Origin: DYFX01 sp964400625
Lineage (GTDB): Bacteria; Patescibacteriota; Patescibacteriia; SG8-24; DYFX01
Assembly (NCBI GenBank): GCA_964400625.1
Contig: CAYNUS010000015.1
Location: 1-14,293 of the forward strand
Direction: 5' to 3'
DNA: 14,293 nt
Of the stretch, positions 7,754 to 13,845 are shown piece by piece. How positions within the stretch are numbered: position 1 is the first letter of the stretch; each line of letters begins with the position of its first letter. The position numbers and the translations under genes were made by a program. The notes under the pieces were generated by a model, which had not been told where the DNA came from, searched no databases, and saw nothing but the letters and a program-made list of their open reading frames with translations.

Positions 7754-7765
7754 TGGTCTACATCT

Positions 7766-9190
7766 ATGCGCAGAAACCAGCTGACCTTCGCCGTCATCCT
7801 GCTCCCGCTCGACTACCTGGCCCTGCTCGCCGCGGCGATCACGGCGCACCGCCTCCGTTTCGAGACGTTCGTCGAGCTCCGGCCGGCGATCTCGCTCCTC
7901 CCCTACCCCGAATTCCTGAAGGCGGCGATGCTGGTGGCGCTCGGCTACCTCGTCATCTTCGCGCTGACCGGCCTCTACACCATCGAACGCCCGCGCCGCA
8001 TCCTCGAGGAATCCGTGAAGGTCGTCTCCGGCGCCACGCTCGGCGTGATGGGGCTCATCATCCTCATCTTCTTCCGCGGCGAGCTCTTCACCTCGCGCTT
8101 CGTCGTGCTCGCGGCCTGGCTGCTCTCGATCGCCTACGTCATCGCCGCGCGCCTCATCGTGCGCCTCGTGAACCGCCAGCTCCTCAAGCGCGGCATCGGT
8201 TCGCGCCGCGCCATCGTGGTCGGCGGATCGGACCGCGCCACCGAAGCGATCGTGGCGGAATTCGCGCGCAATCCCGAGCTCGGCTACCGCATCGTGAAGC
8301 GCCTGCCGCGCTGGGACATCTCCACGAAGGCCGAAGCCGCCGCGCTCTGCGCCGCGGGCGGGGCCGAGGAGCTTTTCGTCACCGACCCGGACACCGGCAA
8401 GGAGGCGATGCAGTCCCTGATCGAGTTCGCGGAGGACAACCATCTCACCTTCCGCTACGCCGCCGACACGCTCGCCGCGCACGCCGCGCTCATGTCGACG
8501 ACCATCGCCGGCATCCCGGTCATCGAGGTGAAGCGCACGCGCCTCGAAGGCTGGGGCCGCGTCTACAAGCGCGTCTTCGACGTGTTCGCGTCGCTCGTCC
8601 TCATCGTCCTCACCTCGCCCGTCATGCTGCTCGCCGCGATCGCGGTCGTGCTCGACTCGCGCGGCCCCGTCATCTTCAAGAACGAGCGCGTCGGGCACGA
8701 AGGCCGCCGCTTCAAGGCGTACAAGTTCCGCTCGATGCGTTCCGACCTCTCGGTGGGCGACCAGTTCGGATCCCAGCAAGCGGCGCTCGACCTCGAGAAG
8801 AAGCTCATCGAGGAGCGCGGCATCAAGGCCGGCCCCGTCTACAAGATCAAGGACGATCCGCGCGTCACCCGCGTCGGCAAGTTCATCCGGCGTTTCTCGA
8901 TCGACGAGCTCCCCCAGTTCTTCAACGTCCTCATGGGCGACATGAGCCTCGTCGGCCCGCGCCCGCACCAGCCGCGCGAGGTCGAGAAGTACGAACGCCA
9001 CCACCGCCGCGTGCTGATGATCCGCCCCGGCATCACGGGCCTGGCCCAAGTCTCCGGCCGCTCCGACCTCTCCTTCGAGGACGAAGTGCGTCTCGACACC
9101 TTCTACATCGAGAACTGGACGCCGCTCATGGACGTCGCCGTCGTGCTCAAGACCCCGTTCGCGGTCTTCAGCCGGAAGGGCGCATATTAA
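7766..9190 (+). CDS. Polyprenyl-phosphate sugar-1-phosphate transferase (WbaP/WcaJ-like, large form)
   Basis: A 474-residue membrane enzyme predicted to move a sugar-1-phosphate from a nucleotide sugar to undecaprenyl phosphate, the first step of surface-glycan repeat assembly. Four N-terminal membrane segments (about 5-27, 51-73, 87-108, 112-135) precede a nucleotide-binding-like domain (RRAIVVGGSDRATEAIV, about 147-165 onward). A membrane-embedded helix (about 271-297) opens the catalytic domain. Catalytic motifs are intact: KNERVGHEGRRF from residue 305, KAYKFRSM, VGKFIRRFSIDELPQ with the Asp380-Glu381 dyad, MGDMSLVGPRP, RPGITGLAQVSGR, and YIENWTP near the C-terminus. The start ATG has no Shine-Dalgarno site but follows a promoter closely. 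It is the first gene of an operon with the GT4 enzyme (73 bases downstream) and the Wzz-like protein. The sugar transferred cannot be inferred. Confidence 0.95.
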   Translation: MRRNQLTFAVILLPLDYLALLAAAITAHRLRFETFVELRPAISLLPYPEFLKAAMLVALGYLVIFALTGLYTIERPRRILEESVKVVSGATLGVMGLIILIFFRGELFTSRFVVLAAWLLSIAYVIAARLIVRLVNRQLLKRGIGSRRAIVVGGSDRATEAIVAEFARNPELGYRIVKRLPRWDISTKAEAAALCAAGGAEELFVTDPDTGKEAMQSLIEFAEDNHLTFRYAADTLAAHAALMSTTIAGIPVIEVKRTRLEGWGRVYKRVFDVFASLVLIVLTSPVMLLAAIAVVLDSRGPVIFKNERVGHEGRRFKAYKFRSMRSDLSVGDQFGSQQAALDLEKKLIEERGIKAGPVYKIKDDPRVTRVGKFIRRFSIDELPQFFNVLMGDMSLVGPRPHQPREVEKYERHHRRVLMIRPGITGLAQVSGRSDLSFEDEVRLDTFYIENWTPLMDVAVVLKTPFAVFSRKGAY

Positions 9191-9208
9191 GGAAGCGGCG
9201 CAGGCCTG

Positions 9209-9230
9209 AAGTCCCGGGGAACCGGGGCTT
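9209..9230 (+). other. GNRA-capped RNA hairpin in the operon spacer
   Basis: AAGTCCCGG (9209-9217) pairs with CCGGGGCTT (9222-9230; one G-U pair) around a GGAA tetraloop. No U-tract follows, so it is more likely an mRNA-stabilising or attenuating element than a terminator. Confidence 0.5.
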
Positions 9231-9263
9231 TACGGTCGGGGCGAAATAGGGCTAACTGAAGGC

Positions 9264-10418
9264 ATGAGAATCGCCCTGGTCCACGACCATCTCGTCCAGG
9301 ACGGCGGCGCCGAAAAGGTGCTGCTCGCCTTGCAGGACGTCTTCCCCGGCGCCCCGACGTACACGCTGCTCTACGACCCGAAACGGGTGAGCGGCGAGTT
9401 CGCGTCCAAGGACATCCGCACCTCCTTCCTCCAGAAGATCCCCTTCGCGCTCCGCAAGTACCAGTGGCTCCTGCCGCTCATGCCGGCCGCGACCGAAGCG
9501 CACGACCTCTCGTCCTACGACGTCGTCATCTCGAGCTCGAGCGCCTTCGCGAAGGGCATCATCACCCGCCCCGGCGCGATCCACGTCTGCTACTGCCACA
9601 CGCCGACGCGTTACCTCTGGAGCGACACGCACAGCTACGTGCAGGAGCTGAAGGCGCCACGCGCGCTCAAGGCCGGGCTTCCGATCCTGCTCAACAAGCT
9701 CCGCGTCTGGGACCGCCTGTCGGCCGACCGCGTCGACCGCTTCATCGCCAACTCCGCCACCGTCGCGGGCCGCATCCGCAAGTATTACGAGCGCCCTTCC
9801 GACGTCATCCATCCGCCCGTCGAGACGGAGAAGTTTTCGGTTTCCGAAGCGCCGGGGACGTACTTCCTGGCCGGCGGACGCCTCGTCTCGTACAAGCGCT
9901 TCGACCTCATCATCCAGGCCTTCAACCGCACGGGGCTCCCGCTCAAGATCTTCGGCGACGGCCCGCTCGCGGCCGAATACCGCCGGAACGCGCGGCCGAA
10001 CATCGAGTTCGTCGGCAAGGTCGATGACGCGCGGAAGGCGGAGCTCTATCGCGGCGCGATCGCGTTCATCCATCCGCAGGAGGAGGACTTCGGCATCACC
10101 GCGCTCGAATCGATGGCCTCCGGCCGCCCCGTCATCGCCTACCGCAAGGGCGGCGCGCTCGAGACCGTCGTGGACGGCGTGACGGGAGAGTTCTTCGACG
10201 ACCAGGAATGGGAAGAGCTCGCGACCGCCGTCATCCGCTTCGACGCCTCGAAGTACGACGCGCGGACGATCCGCGAGCACGCCGAACGCTTCGACGTGAA
10301 GGCCTTCAAGCGCCGCATCGCCGCGTACGTCTCGGACGCCTGGAAGGTCTCCCGCGCCGAAGCCGCCGCCGTCCCATCCGCCGCGCATCAAGAACTCCCT
10401 GAACTCCAGAACGCATGA
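9264..10418 (+). CDS. GT4-family glycosyltransferase (mannosyltransferase WbaZ-like)
   Basis: A 384-residue GT-B enzyme predicted to add a sugar from a nucleotide sugar to the growing lipid-linked glycan on the cytoplasmic face. N-terminal domain: MRIALVHDHLVQDGGAEKV (1-19) and YCHTPTRYLW at 110-119, a motif I associate with WbaZ-like mannosyltransferases. C-terminal domain: GGRLVSYKRFD at 204-214 with phosphate-contacting Arg206 and Lys211, IFGDGPL, and the EX7E motif Glu274-Glu282 in EEDFGITALESMASGRPVIAY. There is no signal or membrane segment. The start fits the family. GAAGG just before the ATG is very close for a ribosome site, and a weak promoter-like TTTACG-17-CTAACT (9229-9257) also lies upstream. 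The stop overlaps the next start as ATGA, so translation is probably coupled. Donor specificity is an inference only. Confidence 0.93.
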   Translation: MRIALVHDHLVQDGGAEKVLLALQDVFPGAPTYTLLYDPKRVSGEFASKDIRTSFLQKIPFALRKYQWLLPLMPAATEAHDLSSYDVVISSSSAFAKGIITRPGAIHVCYCHTPTRYLWSDTHSYVQELKAPRALKAGLPILLNKLRVWDRLSADRVDRFIANSATVAGRIRKYYERPSDVIHPPVETEKFSVSEAPGTYFLAGGRLVSYKRFDLIIQAFNRTGLPLKIFGDGPLAAEYRRNARPNIEFVGKVDDARKAELYRGAIAFIHPQEEDFGITALESMASGRPVIAYRKGGALETVVDGVTGEFFDDQEWEELATAVIRFDASKYDARTIREHAERFDVKAFKRRIAAYVSDAWKVSRAEAAAVPSAAHQELPELQNA

Positions 10419-11038
10419 ACGCTCCCTCGTACGTCGCCTTCGCCGCCGCCAAGCCGCTCCGCACCGTCCTCATCGGCGCGCTGCTCGGTGCGCTCGTCGG
10501 CGCCGCGGCCGCGTCCGCCGCGCCAGCGCGCGTGAAGGTCTCGATGGCCTTCACGATCGCCCAGCAGTCCCGCCAGGAGACGGCGGACTACGCCTATGAC
10601 GGCTACTACGCCCTCCGCGCCGCGGAGCTCGTTTCGGACACGATGATCAGCTGGTTCTCGACGCCGTCCGTCATCCGCGACATCCATGCCGCGGCCGGAC
10701 TCGAGCTCTCCGAAGCCGAGGCGCTCGCCGCCGCCGGCCGCGCCTTCCGCGCGCGGAAGTATTCGAGCCAGAACGTCGTCGTCGCCTTCTCCGCCGCGGA
10801 CGAAGCCTCCGCGCGCGCCCTCGCCGCCGCCGCCTCGGACATCGTCGCCGCGCGCGCGGCCGGTCTCGCGCTTTCCTCGAAGGACGAGACGCTCTTCCAC
10901 GCCACCGCCTCCTCCCCCGTCGTCGCGGCGGTCTCGACGCCGCCCGCCGCGGCCGGAGCCGCCGGAACGCTCGTCGGAGGATTCCTCGCCTTCGCGCTCG
11001 CCTACGCCGCCGGAAAGAAAAAAGACCCGCAGCCTTGA
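10415..11038 (+). CDS. Wzz/YveK-like chain-length determinant protein (two membrane segments)
   Basis: A 207-residue protein with a membrane segment at each end (about 16-37 and 181-199) and an Ala-rich, mostly helical external part between them. This is the topology of polysaccharide co-polymerases (Wzz/YveK/CapA). No strong sequence signature is visible, so the call rests on topology and on position as the third gene of the glycan operon. The start overlaps the glycosyltransferase stop as ATGA. The external part is shorter than in classical Wzz. The short basic tail (GKKKDPQP) has no Walker motifs, so there is no fused tyrosine kinase. It may set glycan chain length or help export. The last Lys codons form the A-rich tract that serves as U-tract of the opposing gene's terminator. 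Confidence 0.65.
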   Translation: MNAPSYVAFAAAKPLRTVLIGALLGALVGAAAASAAPARVKVSMAFTIAQQSRQETADYAYDGYYALRAAELVSDTMISWFSTPSVIRDIHAAAGLELSEAEALAAAGRAFRARKYSSQNVVVAFSAADEASARALAAAASDIVAARAAGLALSSKDETLFHATASSPVVAAVSTPPAAAGAAGTLVGGFLAFALAYAAGKKKDPQP

Positions 11039-11047
11039 GGCTACGGG
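11012..11047 (-). terminator. Intrinsic terminator of the M23 lipoprotein gene, inside the Wzz-like gene end
   Basis: On the minus strand CCCGTAGCC (11047-11039) pairs with GGCTGCGGG (11034-11026) around TCAA, with one mismatch, then TCTTTTTTCTTTCC (11025-11012). The M23 stop codon (11041-11043) lies in the first stem arm. The U-tract is the reverse of the Lys codons of the Wzz-like gene. The two stop codons are two bases apart. Confidence 0.75.
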
Positions 11048-11640
11048 CAGAAGTACTTCCCGGCGTCGACGTAGGCCTCCTTGAACTGGAGGCTGAAGTG
11101 CAGGTGCGGGCCGGTGGTCCACGGGCCGGAACCGGGTGCATCGACCGCGCCGCCGGAAAGCCCGAGGCGGCGGCCGACGACGATCCTCTCGCCGACCTCG
11201 ACGTCCACGCGGCTCAGGTGATGGGCCGAGTAGACCCAGCCTTCGCCGAAGCGGACGCCGACCGCGGCATCGCGGCACGGCTCGACCGGACGGGTCCAGA
11301 CGACGGTACCTGCGGCCGGGGCGAGCACCGACGTCCCGACCGGCGCCGGCATGTCCGTGCCGGAGTGCAGTCCCGGCGTGAACGTGTGGTCCGGATCGCG
11401 GAACTCGGAGCTCACCCGGCGGTTGTCCGGCATCGGCCAGCGCAGGCAGGCGAGCCCGTCCGGCAGCGGCGGCTTGCCGAGCTCGAACGCCTTCTCCGAC
11501 GGCTTGATGGCCGCCGTATCCGACGGCTCGGGACAGCGCTCCGGCTTGGCCGGGTCCGGCTCGGGCGGACGCTTCGGGGGCGAAGCGCACCCGGAGAGGC
11601 CGACGACGGCCAGCGCGACGAACGTCTTCGCATGAATCAT
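11041..11640 (-). CDS. M23-family (LytM/lysostaphin-type) peptidase lipoprotein
   Basis: A 199-residue exported protein. Residues 1-18 form a lipoprotein signal ending in the lipobox LSGC, so Cys18 would be lipidated and the protein membrane-anchored. Residues 19-65 are a Pro-rich linker with Cys36 and Cys65. Residues 66-199 are an M23 domain with all zinc and catalytic residues: His92 and Asp96 in HSGTDMPAP, the general-base region His140/His141 in AHHLS, and H179LH181 in GPHLHFSL. It is therefore probably an active peptidoglycan endopeptidase rather than a degenerate regulator. The start is supported by AGGAGGTG (11645-11652), four bases upstream. It lies antisense between the Wzz-like gene and the second glycosyltransferase, 21 bases head to head with the latter, which suggests a shared envelope role. 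Confidence 0.92.
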   Translation of the reverse strand: MIHAKTFVALAVVGLSGCASPPKRPPEPDPAKPERCPEPSDTAAIKPSEKAFELGKPPLPDGLACLRWPMPDNRRVSSEFRDPDHTFTPGLHSGTDMPAPVGTSVLAPAAGTVVWTRPVEPCRDAAVGVRFGEGWVYSAHHLSRVDVEVGERIVVGRRLGLSGGAVDAPGSGPWTTGPHLHFSLQFKEAYVDAGKYFCP

Positions 11641-11658
11641 CGGTCACCTCCTGCGGCC

Positions 11659-11687
11659 ACCATGACGCACCAGACCGTCCGTGTCAA
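11659..11687 (-). promoter_or_regulatory. Possible promoter of the M23 gene, inside the start of the next glycosyltransferase
   Basis: Minus-strand TTGACA (11682-11687, perfect), 17-base spacer, CATGGT (11659-11664, three of six matches). Transcription would start near 11652, directly at the Shine-Dalgarno site. The -10 box covers the complement of the glycosyltransferase start codon. Confidence 0.4.
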
Positions 11688-12804
11688 TCCCGAGCTCCTG
11701 ATCGACGGGCGCGCCCTGCTCGAGCCCTCCGGCGGCGGCGTCTTCGAATACGCGCGGCGCCTGACATCCGCGCTCAAGGCCTCGGGACGTTTCGATTGCC
11801 GCGTCTGGGCCAACGCCTGGAACGCGCCGTCGGCGGAAGGCGTCGACGTCATGACGCGCCTGCCCAACCGGGTCCTGCACGCCGCGATGCGCTTCGCCGG
11901 GCGCCCCGGCCTCGCCGAACTCGCCGGCGCGCGGCCGTCGGCGCTCTGGATGCCGAACGCGAACTTCGCGCCGGCCGAACCCGGCATCCCCTTCGCGCTC
12001 ACGGTCCACGACCTTTCCTACGAGATCTATCCGGAATTCTTTTCGCTGAAACAGCGGCTCTGGCACCGCGCCGTCGACCCGCGCGCCTTGGCGCGCCGCG
12101 CCGCCGCCGTCCTGGCGGTGTCCGAGTCGACGAAGCGCGACGTCGTGGAGCGCTGGGGCATCGACCCGGCGCGCGTGACCGTCACCCTCGAAGGCGCGGA
12201 CGCCGCGCCGGAGCCTTCCCGTCCCGCGCTCGATGCCGCGCGCGCGAAGTTCAAGCTGCCGGAGCGCTTCATCCTGCACGTCGGCGCGCTCGAGCCGCGC
12301 AAGAACCATCTCGGACTCCTCGACGCGTACCACCAGCTCCGCCCGCTCGCGCGCTTCAACCGCCTAGGCCTCGTGCTGGCCGGCCCGCCCGGCTGGAACA
12401 ACGCCGGCATCCTGCGCGCCGTCCGCCGGAGCCCGTACCGCGACGACATCCGCCTGCTCGGCTACGTGTCCGCGCCCGAACGTGCCGCGCTCTACCGCCT
12501 GGCGTCCGTCTTCGCGTTCCCGTCCTTCTACGAAGGCTTCGGCCTGCCGCCGCTCGAGGCGATGGCCGCCGGCCTCCCGGTCGTCGCGTCCCATGCGGGA
12601 GCGCTCGGCGAAGTCGTCGGCGACGCCGGCGTCCTGGCCGACCCCTACCGCCCGTCGGAGATCGCCGACGCGCTGGCCTCCGTCCTCGACTCCCCTTCCC
12701 TCTCCGCGCTCTATGCCGGACGCGGCCGCGCCCGCGCCGCTTGTTTCACCTGGGACGCCTGCGCGAAAAAAACCGAGGACGCGCTCCTGCGCATCCTCGG
12801 ATGA
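11662..12804 (+). CDS. GT4-family glycosyltransferase
   Basis: A 380-residue GT-B enzyme, predicted to be cytoplasmic and to add a sugar during surface-glycan synthesis. Signatures: LLIDGRALLEPSGGGVFEY near the N-terminus (acceptor-domain glycine loop), LTVHDLSYEIYP around 113-124, VGALEPRKNHLGLL at 207-220 with Arg213 and Lys214 at the phosphate site, and the EX7E motif Glu291-Glu299 in FYEGFGLPPLEAMAAGLPVV. The ATG at 11662 gives a normal N-terminus; the upstream in-frame extension over the M23 gene is antisense noise. No plus-strand Shine-Dalgarno is seen and only 21 bases separate it from the divergent M23 gene, so its promoter must overlap that gene. The two lysines in ACAKKTEDALL are encoded by the A-run used as U-tract by the opposing terminator. 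The sugar specificity is unknown. Confidence 0.93.
   Translation: MTHQTVRVNPELLIDGRALLEPSGGGVFEYARRLTSALKASGRFDCRVWANAWNAPSAEGVDVMTRLPNRVLHAAMRFAGRPGLAELAGARPSALWMPNANFAPAEPGIPFALTVHDLSYEIYPEFFSLKQRLWHRAVDPRALARRAAAVLAVSESTKRDVVERWGIDPARVTVTLEGADAAPEPSRPALDAARAKFKLPERFILHVGALEPRKNHLGLLDAYHQLRPLARFNRLGLVLAGPPGWNNAGILRAVRRSPYRDDIRLLGYVSAPERAALYRLASVFAFPSFYEGFGLPPLEAMAAGLPVVASHAGALGEVVGDAGVLADPYRPSEIADALASVLDSPSLSALYAGRGRARAACFTWDACAKKTEDALLRILG
12766..12800 (-). terminator. Intrinsic terminator of the 330-residue gene, inside the glycosyltransferase end
   Basis: On the minus strand CCGAGGA (12800-12794) pairs perfectly with TCCTCGG (12779-12773). The inner GCGC/GCGC pairing across one mismatch extends the stem to about 12 pairs with a 4-base loop. 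Seven U follow (12772-12766). It is the strongest terminator in the window, and it lies wholly within the last codons of the opposing gene. Confidence 0.85.
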
Positions 12805-12810
12805 TCCTCC

Positions 12811-13803
12811 TCACTCGTCGAGCGTGATCGTGGCGCCGATCTCCTTCAGCACCGTGCGGTCGTAGGCGGAAGCGTCGTTGTCGAAGTAGAAGGCGACGCG
12901 CAGGTTGACCCCGTACTGCAGGAGGAAGAACTCGTCCGGCGTGTTCCCGTCGCCGTTCGAGGCGATGGATGCGCCGCGTCCTCCGCCTTCCCCGAGATTG
13001 TACGCCGACATGATCTCGATGCGTCCGCCGCGGCCCTGGATGGCGACGCGGCCCGGGGACGGCGTCGTCACGCGGTAGTCTTCGGGATACTGCAGGCGCA
13101 GCGGCGTCTGGGTGAAGATCTTCCAGCCCGGTTTCACGACGACCTCCTGCCGTTCGAGCGGCGCCAGGCGCATGCTGTCGATGATGCCGAAGGCCAGCGT
13201 CTCCGCGCCGTCGACGACCGCCGTGTACGTCACGGTGACTTCGCGATCGAAGCGCGTGTCGTCGATCACGATGACCTGCACGGAATCGGCCGCGCCGGCG
13301 GGATCGGTATAGCCGATGGCCGAACGTCCGACGGCGGTGAAGCGCCGGTAGCTGCCGTACTCGGAATAGGGTTTGGCGTAATAGCGGCTGAAGCCCGTGG
13401 CCTTGCCGACGCGGACGCGGACGCTCGTATCGTAGAGCGTGTTGATCGTGGCGGCGTCTTCGGGAGCCGGGCGGCGCGCCACGCGGACCTCGATCTCGCC
13501 TTCGTCGGAGACGAACCGTTCGACGCCGAAGTGGCCGGCCGGCAGCTCGAAGGACGTCTTCCAGCGGTCGTTGTCGTAGCGCGTCGGCGCGCCGCTCTCG
13601 ACCGTGACGCGACAGGCGTCGGCCGACGCCTCGAGCAGGGCGAAGACGCGCCGGCTCTCCTTCTCGACCTTCCAGGCGTTCCAGGCGACGGCGCCGAGGA
13701 ACAGGAAGTCGATGACGACGAGGACGGCGATCACCCAAGCCGCGACCGCTTCCGCGGATCGCGGCTGTTCGAATCGGTAGTACCGGTTCTCTTCCTGGGC
13801 CAT
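12811..13803 (-). CDS. Single-pass membrane protein with a large external domain, function unknown
   Basis: A 330-residue protein that I do not recognise. A short charged N-terminus (MAQEENRYYRFEQ) precedes one membrane segment at about 20-41 with no cleavage site, so the rest (45-330) is probably anchored outside the membrane. The external part starts with a charged helix (WKVEKESRRVFALLEAS) and then looks beta-rich, with many Thr/Val strands (SVRVRVG, VQVIVIDDTRFDREVTVTYTA) and turns such as GEGGGRG and SNGDGN. No catalytic motif is evident. The start is set by AAGGAGGA just before the ATG. It converges on the glycosyltransferase with six bases between stops. It lies 42 bases after a partial surface-type gene and may be co-transcribed with it. 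An envelope role is plausible from topology only. Confidence 0.82.
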   Translation of the reverse strand: MAQEENRYYRFEQPRSAEAVAAWVIAVLVVIDFLFLGAVAWNAWKVEKESRRVFALLEASADACRVTVESGAPTRYDNDRWKTSFELPAGHFGVERFVSDEGEIEVRVARRPAPEDAATINTLYDTSVRVRVGKATGFSRYYAKPYSEYGSYRRFTAVGRSAIGYTDPAGAADSVQVIVIDDTRFDREVTVTYTAVVDGAETLAFGIIDSMRLAPLERQEVVVKPGWKIFTQTPLRLQYPEDYRVTTPSPGRVAIQGRGGRIEIMSAYNLGEGGGRGASIASNGDGNTPDEFFLLQYGVNLRVAFYFDNDASAYDRTVLKEIGATITLDE

Positions 13804-13833
13804 AGTCCTCCTTTATGGTGCCTTATCGTTTCC

Positions 13834-13839
13834 AGTATA
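13834..13839 (-). promoter_or_regulatory. Possible -10 box for the 330-residue gene
   Basis: Minus-strand TATACT lies 30 bases upstream of the ATG, in the only AT-rich patch of the gap. No good -35 is found at 16-19 bases (candidates are purine-rich), so the two minus-strand genes may simply form one transcript. Confidence 0.25.
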
Positions 13840-13845
13840 CCTCTT

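Noticed and set aside
7544..9049. A 501-codon minus-strand frame opposite the sugar-phosphate transferase
   Set aside because: It is a low-complexity Asp/Glu/Arg/His shadow, while the plus strand carries a complete catalytic domain. It also runs into the desaturase in the wrong frame.
10388..11647. A 419-codon minus-strand frame spanning the Wzz-like and M23 genes
   Set aside because: It is out of frame with the M23 domain and antisense to the Wzz-like protein; Gly/Arg-rich composition without motifs.
11035..11661. In-frame upstream extension of the second glycosyltransferase
   Set aside because: The extension is antisense to the M23 lipoprotein, which has a lipobox, complete zinc ligands and a ribosome site. 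The ATG at 11662 gives the normal family N-terminus.
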